Under the pieces are notes generated by a model, which saw nothing but the letters and a program-made list of their open reading frames with translations, made no database searches and had not been told where the DNA came from. A program made the translations under genes and the position numbers. Below, piece by piece: positions 16,680-24,925 of a DNA stretch of 26,158 bases. This DNA is from Candidatus Cloacimonadota bacterium (GTDB taxonomy: Bacteria > Cloacimonadota > Cloacimonadia > Cloacimonadales > TCS61), in NCBI GenBank assembly GCA_030592835.1, contig JAUVIJ010000002.1:1-26158 (forward strand), in the 5' to 3' direction. Every line of letters starts with the position of its first letter. Position 1 is the stretch's first letter.

Positions 16680-18734
16680 ATGAATAAGAATAGAACGTTT
16701 TTCCTGATCCCGGTATTTGTATTATTGGTATTATTGTTTACCAATGCCTGTGATGACAGGTCTTTCGAATACCCCAAATATAACATTGATATTATCTCTG
16801 TTGAACCGGATACAATCTATGCCGATAATAATATTACTTACTCTGAGATATCTGCCCTGATTAAAGATGAAGATAATTTCGCTGTTACCGGAGAAACAGT
16901 AACCTTCAGAACTGATGTAGGAACACTATTGAAAAACATTATTACAGACAGTACCGGAATTGCTACTACAACTCTTTGGGATAGTGGTGAAATGGGACTG
17001 GCAACCGTGGAAGCCTTTATCTATGATGTTTCCGTAGCAACCCAGGTCATGATCGCCGAAACCCCGCCAATTACCGCTTTGAATCTATTTATCAGTTCCA
17101 ACGATCTTAATATTGATGAGATCACTATAGTAACTGCAACTGCTGAAAATGAGAACGGCAATGTGCCGGATGGAACTATAATCGTCTTTGTCACAGATAT
17201 GGGCAATTTCCAGACCGAGGATGGTAATGAGGATCTGGGTAATGTGGTTCAGGCAATAACAGCCAATGGTGTTGCTAAAGTATTTTTTGATTCCGGCACT
17301 ATCGCTGGTGAAGCTCATATCAGCGCCAGTATTGCTGATTTTACTGAAACCAAGGTTGTAACGATCCATCCCGGGCCACCAAAATTCATGTATCTTTTCC
17401 CGGAAACTTTTGTAGTTCCAGCTAACAGCGGACAATCTGTACTGATCGTGGCTCAGGTGGAAGACAAGCATCACAACTCCGTCGAAAGCGGAGTAGGTGT
17501 CGAATTTACTACTGATCTGGGAAGCGTTAATCAGTATGCGAGCACAGATGAAGAAGGATTGTGCGAAACAACCTTTTCACCCGGTATAAACGCAGGGCAG
17601 GCAACTATTATGGCAGTAGCCGATTCTGCACAGGCAACGACGGTGATCTCCGTTGTGTCCGATGAAATTCACTCCATAGAATTTGATTTCCAGGGTCAGG
17701 TCGATATCCAGGTCCAGGGAACCGGTGGTAACGAATCCTTCGAACTCATCGTCAATCTTTATGACATGAATGGTAACCTGATAGATGATGACCTCATTGT
17801 CCATTTCGAATTGTTGAATGCTCCGTTAGGAACAAATATTAATAATATTGGCGATGCCGACAGTACGATGTCCATTAACGGTCAGGCGATCGTTTCCATC
17901 AATAGCGGGACCGAATCGGGTATTGTCCGTGTTAAAGCCTATACTTTTAACAGCAACGATCAAATGATCAGCGCCGAGAAATCCAATATTGTTGTTCATG
18001 CCGGTCCTCCTGACTCTGCCCTCTTTACCATTGGTGGTCATGATTCCGGAATAGATATGGGTGGTGGACTCTGGAAAGTTCAGGTTACAGCCTTGATTAA
18101 CGATATTTATGGAAATCCGGTCAATAATGGAACCGCAGCATATTTCTCCTTACCGCAGGATCCGGATTTTGCCTCGGTTGAAGCAGCAGCCTGGGTGGGG
18201 AATGAGAATGAAAACGGAGATTCTCTTTCTGGAGCAGCTTACACCTTCATTTCTTATGATGGTTTCTATACGAATGAAGAAGTGGAAATCATGGTTGAAG
18301 TTGGTGGTATCGAAGCCTTTAATGGTGTTCTTTTACTACCGATCCAGTTCCCGGTCATTGATATAGTTGCCGTACCCCAACACGTGGATTGGGTAATAGC
18401 TGGTGATGAATCTCCTAAAGAATCTGAGATCAGAATTACGGTGAAGGACGGACAAAACAACCCGATCAATAACCAGGTTGTTGTATTTTCATCGACCCTG
18501 GGAACACCACTGGAACCGGTTCCACCTGATACTAATGATCCCTATACAGGGTTAACAGGTCTGGTGGATGAATTCTATGGTAGATTGAATAAGATCATTG
18601 AATTCCAGAAATACGAATGTCCTCCTCCTGGTCCTACAGGTCCAGGATCGACACAGGCCACTGTAACTGCCCAGATTCTTGGTACTCAGACATCAAATAC
18701 TGTAACGATAATTCTGTTCCGTTATACAGATTAG
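16680..18734 (+). CDS. Lipoprotein with about six tandem bacterial Ig-like (Big_1/invasin-type) domains
   Basis: The 684-aa protein has a lipoprotein signal peptide MNKNRTFFLIPVFVLLVLLFTNAC with Cys24 as the likely lipidated residue (the box TNAC is slightly off consensus), followed by DD. The rest is repeated ~100-residue beta domains. Each has a VxVxDxxxNxV/GxxVxF...GT/S...T(D/T)xxGxAxxxxxSG pattern typical of Big_1/invasin modules, clearest in the first three (about 33-330). The last carries a YECPPPGPTGPGS loop. ATG 16680 is chosen because GGGAGG ends 7 nt before it; an ATG at 16656 overlaps pilQ and lacks a site. It lies between pilQ and pilB with 13- and 23-nt gaps, so it is operon-linked. 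Role unknown; candidates are a secretin-associated surface collar, an adhesin or a stalk. Confidence 0.85.
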   Translation: MNKNRTFFLIPVFVLLVLLFTNACDDRSFEYPKYNIDIISVEPDTIYADNNITYSEISALIKDEDNFAVTGETVTFRTDVGTLLKNIITDSTGIATTTLWDSGEMGLATVEAFIYDVSVATQVMIAETPPITALNLFISSNDLNIDEITIVTATAENENGNVPDGTIIVFVTDMGNFQTEDGNEDLGNVVQAITANGVAKVFFDSGTIAGEAHISASIADFTETKVVTIHPGPPKFMYLFPETFVVPANSGQSVLIVAQVEDKHHNSVESGVGVEFTTDLGSVNQYASTDEEGLCETTFSPGINAGQATIMAVADSAQATTVISVVSDEIHSIEFDFQGQVDIQVQGTGGNESFELIVNLYDMNGNLIDDDLIVHFELLNAPLGTNINNIGDADSTMSINGQAIVSINSGTESGIVRVKAYTFNSNDQMISAEKSNIVVHAGPPDSALFTIGGHDSGIDMGGGLWKVQVTALINDIYGNPVNNGTAAYFSLPQDPDFASVEAAAWVGNENENGDSLSGAAYTFISYDGFYTNEEVEIMVEVGGIEAFNGVLLLPIQFPVIDIVAVPQHVDWVIAGDESPKESEIRITVKDGQNNPINNQVVVFSSTLGTPLEPVPPDTNDPYTGLTGLVDEFYGRLNKIIEFQKYECPPPGPTGPGSTQATVTAQILGTQTSNTVTIILFRYTD

Positions 18735-18757
18735 ATTACTGAAATTCAGGAGATTTA

Positions 18758-20470
18758 ATGAAGTTTAATCCACAATATGCTCGACTTGGCGAAATATTGA
18801 TCCATGAAGGTAAAATAACCGAGGATCAGGTCAAGGAAGCTCTAACTAAACAGAAAAATTTTCATCTCAAGATCGGTGAAACCCTGAAAAAAATAGGATA
18901 TATAACTGAACAGGATCTTTTGCAAGCTCTCTGTTTACAAATTGAGTATGAAGTTGTTCAGGAAAGTGAACTGCTGGATCTGGATTCGAATATTGTAAAA
19001 ATGATCCCGGAACCCTTTGCCGTCGAGAACAGGGTAATTGCTATCCGTAAAGAAAGCGATATTATAGTCATAGCTATGACTGATCCTGAGAACATCGTTA
19101 TTGTCGATAATCTTAAGAGAATTATCGGTCAACCGATCAGATCGGTATTGATAGGTGATAGTACCCTTACAGATACACTGGAGAGATATTACAAAAGCAT
19201 TCGTACATCATCACAGGTTGAGGCTGCGGTCAGCAATTTTGAATTTGTTGCTGTAGATGAGGATGAAAACGAGATCACCATCGATTCTAAACAGGAAGCG
19301 GATGCTCCAGTAGTGAAGCTGGTGAATCTGATCATAACCGAAGCGATCAAATCTGGAACTACCGATATTCATATTGAACCTCTGACAAAAACCACAGTTG
19401 TTCGATTCCGCATCGATGGTGCCTTGAGGGAAGTTATGACACCTCCTATCGGGCTTCATACCGGGATCGTATCATTAGTCAAGGTAATGTCAAAACTGAA
19501 TATTGCTGAGAGAAGATTGCCTCAAGACGGGCATATCTCCTTGAAAACAACGATTAAAAGTGTTGATGTCAGAGTCTCGATCGTCCCTACCGTTACCGGT
19601 GAAAAAGTGGTCTTGCGTCTTCTGGATAAAGGTGAGTTCGGCTTCAGTCTAATGACTTTAGGATTTACCAAGAATGATCAGACTATTTTCCGGAAATGGC
19701 TGCGCCGTCCTTATGGAATTACGATTGTATCCGGTCCTACTGGATGCGGTAAATCCACGACACTGCATGCTGCCTTGAAAGAAATTCTCAATGTCGAAAC
19801 AAATATAGTAACAGTTGAGGATCCGGTTGAATACAGACTGGACGGTATAACTCAGATAGAAACTAATGCCAAGATCGATCTCACTTTCGGCAGGGCACTT
19901 CGTTCAGTTCTACGTCAGGATCCGGATATCATTCTCATAGGTGAGATCCGGGATGAAGAAACTGCTGATATTGCCATCAAATTCTCACTTACCGGTCATC
20001 TTGTTTTCACTACTCTGCATGCTAATGATGCTGTTTCAACTATTACCAGACTACTAGATATCGGTGTTCCAGCCTATCTGGTAGCTTCATCTCTGAACCT
20101 GGTGATGGCTCAACGTCTGGTCCGGTTGATCTGTACTCATTGTAAAGCCGATTACAGTCCAACCAAAGTCGAATTGAATGATGCCGGTATCTCGAAAGAG
20201 GAAGCCAAAAAGATCAAATTCAAAAAAGGAACCGGCTGCGTTCATTGTGATAATACAGGTTATTCGGGAAGAACAGGTATTTTTGAGATGCTGGAAGTGA
20301 CCCAGGAGATCAGAAAGTTGATCTTCGAAGGTGCGAATCAGGATATAATTCGGGAAGCAGCTCTGAAGAACAATATGCTGACACTTCATCAGAGTGGTTT
20401 AGGTAAAGTGAAGGATGGGATCACAACCATCAATGAAATTATCAAATTCACCATTGCCGAGGAATTGTAA
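18758..20470 (+). CDS. pilB: Type IV pilus extension ATPase PilB (GspE family)
   Basis: The 570-aa hexameric cytoplasmic motor powers pilin polymerisation. A GspE_N domain (about 1-150, beginning with LGEILIHEGKITEDQVKEAL) is followed by N2 (180-300, with DIHIEP at 203-208). Then come Walker A GPTGCGKS (326-333), Asp box VEDPVEY (353-359), Walker B IILIGE with Glu396 and intact GEIRDEET, and His box TGHLVFTTLHAND (412-424). The zinc motif CTHC (459-462) / CVHC (494-497) is complete. Length and all key residues are normal for PilB. CAGGAG lies before ATG 18758. It is paired with pilC 30 nt downstream. Confidence 0.96.
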   Translation: MKFNPQYARLGEILIHEGKITEDQVKEALTKQKNFHLKIGETLKKIGYITEQDLLQALCLQIEYEVVQESELLDLDSNIVKMIPEPFAVENRVIAIRKESDIIVIAMTDPENIVIVDNLKRIIGQPIRSVLIGDSTLTDTLERYYKSIRTSSQVEAAVSNFEFVAVDEDENEITIDSKQEADAPVVKLVNLIITEAIKSGTTDIHIEPLTKTTVVRFRIDGALREVMTPPIGLHTGIVSLVKVMSKLNIAERRLPQDGHISLKTTIKSVDVRVSIVPTVTGEKVVLRLLDKGEFGFSLMTLGFTKNDQTIFRKWLRRPYGITIVSGPTGCGKSTTLHAALKEILNVETNIVTVEDPVEYRLDGITQIETNAKIDLTFGRALRSVLRQDPDIILIGEIRDEETADIAIKFSLTGHLVFTTLHANDAVSTITRLLDIGVPAYLVASSLNLVMAQRLVRLICTHCKADYSPTKVELNDAGISKEEAKKIKFKKGTGCVHCDNTGYSGRTGIFEMLEVTQEIRKLIFEGANQDIIREAALKNNMLTLHQSGLGKVKDGITTINEIIKFTIAEEL

Positions 20471-20471
20471 T

Positions 20472-20485
20472 TTAATTTAAATTAA
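20472..20485. repeat. AT-only palindrome between pilB and pilC
   Basis: TTAATTTAAATTAA is a perfect 14-bp self-complementary sequence just after the pilB stop. With only A/T it may be chance. No U-tract or GC stem makes it a terminator. Confidence 0.35.
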
Positions 20486-20500
20486 GTTAAAGGAAAATAT

Positions 20501-21754
20501 ATGGCAAGTTTTCAATTCGTAATTAAGGATGCAAAAGGAGCACGTTCGGAAGGTATAATGAAAGCCTTAACAATGGAAGAGGCTATCGATAAACTTACCA
20601 GAGAGGGTGCTACAATAATCTCGGTCAAATCGTCTGCGGAAGGAGCTTTCAGAGGTCGGTTATCTCTGTTTGATCGATTGATGCTGACAATATACAAGAT
20701 CAGAACCGGTGTCGGACTGAAAGTCCTGGTGTTTTTTACCAGACAGTTGGCAACGATGTTCTCAGCCGGGTTGACCATTGAGAAATCTCTCTCAAACCTG
20801 GAAAAAGGAGAAAAGAACAAAAAGTTCCGGAAAGTCCTGATTAAAATGTCTAACGATATTAAGAAGGGTTTCAGTTTGTCTGAGGCTATGGAACAACATC
20901 CGGGTGTGTTCAATTCCCTGTATGTATCTCTGGTAAAAGCGGGAGAGGTTTCCGGAACTCTGCATACGGTACTGGACGAACTGGCTATCTACCAGGAAAA
21001 GATGGAAGATACGAGACGTAAGGTCTGGTCTGCTATGGCTTATCCGATCTTTATTATTTTTGTTCTGATCGTAGTTGTATTTATACTATTTTACTGGATA
21101 ATTCCGATGTTTGCCCGAGTTTACGAAAACTTCAATGCCGATTTGCCTGTACCAACATTGCTAGCAATTAGTATCAGTCATTTTATCCGGGATAATTTGT
21201 TCATTACCTTCCTTCTCGTTATCGCTTTTTTCATGGGAATCTTCCTTGTTTATTTGACTGACAAGGGAAAATACTTAATCGACAGCATCATTTTAAAATT
21301 CCCTGTTATCGGTAACATGCTCAAAAATTCCATATTCAGTAAGTTTTCCCGAACCTTCAGTATTCTGATGACCTCTGGAGTACCGATCATGGAAACTCTG
21401 GAATTGGTAGGAGATGTCGTCCAGAATGCTGTTATTGGTACAGCGGTCAGAAATGCGAGGAAAATGGTTAAAGAGGGATATAGTGTTGCCGGTGCATTCA
21501 AAAAGACCGGTGTATTTCCCCCGACTCTTTTACAGTTAATTTCGACCGGTGAAGAAACCGGAGATATGGATAAATTGCTGGGTAAAGCAGCGGAATTTTT
21601 CGAAAAACTGGTTGATTCTGTGATCGTTAGGTTGACATCGCTGATCGAACCTGTGCTGATCATTCTGATGGCTGGAATCGTAGGTACAATTATTATAGTA
21701 GTCTATCTGCCGATATTCAATCTGGGTCTTGCGATCAGTCAGGGTGCAAAATAG
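20501..21754 (+). CDS. pilC: Inner-membrane platform protein PilC (GspF family)
   Basis: The 417-aa protein has two GspF domains. The first (about 72-196) starts LVFFTRQLATMFSAGLTIEKSLSNL and carries YVSLVKAGEVSGTL; the second (about 275-396) starts FSRTFSILMTSGVPIMETLELV and carries LLQLISTGEETGDMD. Three membrane helices: about 178-202, 232-252 and 382-405. The N-terminal ~45 residues (FVIKDAKGARSEGIMKALT) are the usual PilC cytoplasmic extension. PilC couples ATPase rotation to pilin insertion and extraction. AAAGGA precedes ATG 20501. It is the last gene before the hairpin at 21773. Confidence 0.96.
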   Translation: MASFQFVIKDAKGARSEGIMKALTMEEAIDKLTREGATIISVKSSAEGAFRGRLSLFDRLMLTIYKIRTGVGLKVLVFFTRQLATMFSAGLTIEKSLSNLEKGEKNKKFRKVLIKMSNDIKKGFSLSEAMEQHPGVFNSLYVSLVKAGEVSGTLHTVLDELAIYQEKMEDTRRKVWSAMAYPIFIIFVLIVVVFILFYWIIPMFARVYENFNADLPVPTLLAISISHFIRDNLFITFLLVIAFFMGIFLVYLTDKGKYLIDSIILKFPVIGNMLKNSIFSKFSRTFSILMTSGVPIMETLELVGDVVQNAVIGTAVRNARKMVKEGYSVAGAFKKTGVFPPTLLQLISTGEETGDMDKLLGKAAEFFEKLVDSVIVRLTSLIEPVLIILMAGIVGTIIIVVYLPIFNLGLAISQGAK

Positions 21755-21772
21755 AAAATAATTTTATAAGGT

Positions 21773-21804
21773 AGGGGTTTGTTGATAAACCCCTGATTTT
21801 TTTT
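21773..21804 (+). terminator. Rho-independent terminator or attenuator between pilC and pilD
   Basis: AGGGGTTT (21773-21780), loop GTTGAT, AAACCCCT (21787-21794), GA, then eight T (21797-21804). The U-run runs directly into the pilD ribosome site CAGGAG (21805-21810) and the ATG at 21816. That leaves no space for a separate pilD promoter downstream of it. It therefore either leaks or regulates. Confidence 0.8.
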
Positions 21805-21815
21805 CAGGAGATATA

Positions 21816-22586
21816 ATGACCGATTCCTGGATCTATTATCTTTTTATTCTTCTCACTGGTTTTGCTTTTGGCAGCTTCTTTAATGTTGTTATCTGTCGGA
21901 TACCCGCGAAGGAATCCTTATTAATACCATCTCAATGTCCCAGTTGCAAGCGAAAAATCCTCTTTTATGATAATATCCCTTTGATCAGTTATTTATTATT
22001 AAAAGGGAAATGTCGTTATTGTTCCGGGAAAATTCATTGGCATTATCCTCTGGTGGAGATCATAACTCCAATTATTTTTTTGCTCACTTTTATTATTGTG
22101 GATAATAACTTTTCTCTGCTGTTTTTCAAATACATCATCTTTACATCCGGTTGTATCATCATATTTTTTACCGATATCAAAGCAGGAATAATTCCCGATC
22201 TGATCAGCCTGCCACTAATAGTTATTGGGATAATATTTTCTCTGTTTCCCGGCAGTGACATTACCACGGGCTCATCTTTAATCGGAGCTGTCACCGGATT
22301 TATCCTTTTTCTGGGGATCGCTGTGATCTACGGCAGGATCCGAAAAAAAGAAAGTCTTGGCGGTGGAGATATTAAGTTTATAGCTGCTGTAGGTGGTTTT
22401 CTGGGTTTTATCGGATTGATTTTTACCATCCTGATCTCTTCGACACTGGCACTTTGCATTCTAATAGTATCAGGACATAAAAAAGATGTGGAATTTCCCT
22501 ACGGTCCTTTCCTGGTTATAGGGAGTTTCATTTATATTTTTCTAGGCAAGATCATGATAGATTTTTATTTATCATTGTTTTATTAA
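21816..22586 (+). CDS. pilD: Prepilin peptidase / N-methyltransferase PilD
   Basis: The 256-aa polytopic membrane aspartyl protease cleaves prepilin leaders and methylates the new N-terminus. The N-terminal GFAFGSFFNVVICRIP (15-30) is followed by the methylase zinc domain with Cys41/Cys44 (CPSC) and Cys66/Cys69 (CRYC) and WHYPLVE. Catalytic aspartates are Asp120 (FTDIKAGIIPD) and Asp185 (GGGD, 182-185). PYGPFL (228-233) completes the family signature. All key residues are present, so it should be bifunctional. It serves the pilins upstream. It is 30 nt ahead of the C1 protease gene. Confidence 0.95.
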   Translation: MTDSWIYYLFILLTGFAFGSFFNVVICRIPAKESLLIPSQCPSCKRKILFYDNIPLISYLLLKGKCRYCSGKIHWHYPLVEIITPIIFLLTFIIVDNNFSLLFFKYIIFTSGCIIIFFTDIKAGIIPDLISLPLIVIGIIFSLFPGSDITTGSSLIGAVTGFILFLGIAVIYGRIRKKESLGGGDIKFIAAVGGFLGFIGLIFTILISSTLALCILIVSGHKKDVEFPYGPFLVIGSFIYIFLGKIMIDFYLSLFY

Positions 22587-22616
22587 TAAAAAATCAAATA
22601 TAGGGAAGGTTCTCAA

Positions 22617-24824
22617 ATGAAACAAAATAAATTATTTTTTTGGATTATACTTTTTCTTTTAATAACATACTCTTCTATTACTTTAACTGGTCAAGTTCCG
22701 GATAGAGATGATCCTCCGGAATCTTTCGACCTACGCGATTATGAAGGTGTGAATTATGTAACCTCCGTAAAGAGTCAGCAGGGAGGAACATGCTGGACCT
22801 TCGGCGCAATGGCTGCCATGGAAGGAAATCTGTTAATGACCGGGATTTGGGAAGATGTCGGTGAGGATGGAGAACCAAATCTGGCAGAATATCATCTGGA
22901 TTGGTGGAATGGTTTTAACCAGCATAATAATGATGATATAGATCCTCCTTCAGGATATGGTTTGGAAGTACATCAGGGAGGAGATTATCAGGTTACTTCG
23001 GCTTATCTTTCCAGGATGGAAGGTGCTGTCAGAGATATTGACGGTCAGTCCTTTAATTCACCTCCTTCGAGATGGGATCCCAGTTATCATTACTATTATC
23101 CCCGTGATATTGAATGGTATGTTCTGGGTGAAGAATTCATCAATATGGATGTTATCAAGACTAAGATCATGACCGAAGGTGTTATGGGTACTTGTATGTG
23201 CTATAGCGGTAGTTTCATAGATAATTATATTCACTATCAACCTCCCTATGACGATACTCCTCCGAACCACGCCATAGCTATAGTTGGTTGGGATGATAAT
23301 AAACAAACACCAGCTCCTCAGCCCGGTGCCTGGTTGTGTAAGAACAGTTGGGGTACTGGTTGGGGGCTGAACGGTTATTTCTGGATATCTTATTATGATC
23401 GTTGGAGTTGTCAGGAACCTTTTATGGGAGCTGTATCTTTCCAAGATGTAGTACCTATGCCTTATGATAATATTTATTATCATGATTATCATGGCTGGCG
23501 TGACACGAAGACCGATTGCGAGGAAGCCTTTAATGCTTTCACATCCGAGCATAATGAAATTATTAAGGCTGTGAACTTCTTTACGGCTGCCGACAATGTG
23601 GATTACACACTGAAGATCTATGACAATTTCGATGGTACTGATCTTACCGACCTGATTCTGGAACAATCGGGAAATTATGAATACAGGGGTTTCCATACTG
23701 TCGATTTGGAAAGTAACATAGAAATAGTAGAAGGTGATGATTTTTATGTTTATTTGTGTTTTTCAACTGGTGGACATCCTTACGATCGCAGCTCAGATGT
23801 GCCCGTACTGCTTGGTGCTCAATACCGGGTGATCGTTGAATCAAGTGCATCCCCAGAAGAAAGTTACTATTTCGATGGTGATCAATGGCAGGATTTCTAC
23901 TACTATAATGATCCATCCGGTTTCCAGAACACAGGTAACTTCTGTATAAAGGCTCTTGTTAATGTTTCTAATACCACTTTAAATCCACCCCAGGATCTCA
24001 GCGCTGTTATCCTTAATTATAACGATATCGAACTGATCTGGGAGGAACCCTACGGATCTCGCGACCTGATCGGTTATAATATATTCAGAAATGATGTTTT
24101 GCATGGTCAGATTACATTGCCTTTTCTGGTAACATCCTTTTATGATACCTGTGTCGATGAGGGCACATATTCTTATTATGTAACTGCAGTTTATGATGAA
24201 GGAGAATCGGTCCCCAGTAATTCAGTTGAACTGGATCTGGTACTTCCCGTCCCGCTCGATCTTCTTGTTTTCACTAATGATCCTAATCCAAACATCGTTC
24301 TCCAATGGGATGAACCCGAAGGTGATAGAAATCTTGCTGGTTATAATATTTACCGGAATGATGAATTCATTGCTTACGAATCAGGCACCTGGTATATTGA
24401 TGGTGGAGTACCCTCAGGCACCTATTCCTACTATGTTACAGCTCTTTACGGTAATTATGAATCTCAGCCTTCCAATATTGTTACTGTTGAACATACCGGT
24501 TCCGGTGATGATGATCTACCACTCGTTACCCGGTTGATCGGTAATTATCCTAATCCCTTTAATGTATCTTTTGCAAATCGAGGGTTTGCAACTGAGATTG
24601 TTTTCCAGATCAAAAATACTGGTTCGGTATCTCTGGAGATTTTTGATTCCAGAGGTAGAAAGATCCGCAACCTGATCGAAGAGCTGATCCTGAATGCCGG
24701 TAAGCATACCGTTTCCTGGGACGCAAAAGATCATCAGGGAAATACTGTTGCTACAGGTATCTATTTTTATCGACTGAATACAGACAATTATTCCGATATC
24801 AGGAAAATGGTGTTATTGAAATAG
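22617..24824 (+). CDS. Secreted C1 (papain-family) cysteine protease with Fn3 domains and FlgD/Por-like tail
   Basis: The 735-aa protein has a signal peptide (1-25, cut near LTG). The papain fold starts almost at once (SFDLRDYEGVNYVTSVKSQ), so no inhibitory pro-domain is visible. Catalytic Cys59 lies in KSQQGGTCWTF, His218 in NHAIAIVGWDD, and Asn243 in KNSWGTGWGLNGYFWISY. A lectin-like beta domain (about 285-450) precedes two Fn3 domains (about 455-545 and 550-630, both with YNI(F/Y)RND). The last 93 residues are the sorting-type tail NYPNPFN...ATGIYFYRL...IRKMVLLK. It has an insert after NPFNVS, as in the tail ending at 2865. AGGGAAGG precedes ATG 22617. It lies 30 nt after pilD and likely shares its transcript. 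The substrate is unknown. Confidence 0.92.
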   Translation: MKQNKLFFWIILFLLITYSSITLTGQVPDRDDPPESFDLRDYEGVNYVTSVKSQQGGTCWTFGAMAAMEGNLLMTGIWEDVGEDGEPNLAEYHLDWWNGFNQHNNDDIDPPSGYGLEVHQGGDYQVTSAYLSRMEGAVRDIDGQSFNSPPSRWDPSYHYYYPRDIEWYVLGEEFINMDVIKTKIMTEGVMGTCMCYSGSFIDNYIHYQPPYDDTPPNHAIAIVGWDDNKQTPAPQPGAWLCKNSWGTGWGLNGYFWISYYDRWSCQEPFMGAVSFQDVVPMPYDNIYYHDYHGWRDTKTDCEEAFNAFTSEHNEIIKAVNFFTAADNVDYTLKIYDNFDGTDLTDLILEQSGNYEYRGFHTVDLESNIEIVEGDDFYVYLCFSTGGHPYDRSSDVPVLLGAQYRVIVESSASPEESYYFDGDQWQDFYYYNDPSGFQNTGNFCIKALVNVSNTTLNPPQDLSAVILNYNDIELIWEEPYGSRDLIGYNIFRNDVLHGQITLPFLVTSFYDTCVDEGTYSYYVTAVYDEGESVPSNSVELDLVLPVPLDLLVFTNDPNPNIVLQWDEPEGDRNLAGYNIYRNDEFIAYESGTWYIDGGVPSGTYSYYVTALYGNYESQPSNIVTVEHTGSGDDDLPLVTRLIGNYPNPFNVSFANRGFATEIVFQIKNTGSVSLEIFDSRGRKIRNLIEELILNAGKHTVSWDAKDHQGNTVATGIYFYRLNTDNYSDIRKMVLLK
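24571..24591. repeat. Small palindrome inside the tail-coding sequence
   Basis: TTGCAAA (24571-24577), loop TCGAGGG, TTTGCAA (24585-24591): a perfect 7-bp stem that encodes FANRGFA just after NPFNVS. It sits at the same position of the tail domain as the palindrome at 2618-2632, though the arm sequences differ. Confidence 0.5.
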
Positions 24825-24839
24825 TGCCAAGTCGTTTAT

Positions 24840-24865
24840 AAGCCGTCTCATGGAGACGGCTTTTT
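24840..24865 (+). terminator. Rho-independent terminator after the C1 protease
   Basis: AAGCCGTCTC (24840-24849), loop ATG, GAGACGGCTT (24853-24862), continuing into TTT, then CTTT. This is a strong GC-rich 10-bp stem with a U-tract 15 nt after the stop codon. It ends the pilD-protease unit and isolates rfbB. Confidence 0.92.
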
Positions 24866-24872
24866 CTTTATC

Positions 24873-24900
24873 TTGACTATACTGTAATTTTTTTTAATTT
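24873..24900 (+). promoter_or_regulatory. Possible sigma-70 promoter of rfbB
   Basis: TTGACT (24873-24878) and TAATTT (24895-24900) with 16-nt spacing lie between the terminator and the rfbB ATG. The -10 is weak, and TATACT at 24878-24883 is an alternative -10 without a good -35. Position supports a promoter here; the exact boxes are uncertain. Confidence 0.35.
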
Positions 24901-24925
24901 TACCAGAAAAAATAGGGAAGAAAAA

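Noticed and set aside
23058..23696. 212-codon minus-strand ORF
   Set aside because: Antisense shadow of the C1 protease; its Ile/Thr-rich composition mirrors the Tyr/Asp codons of the real gene.
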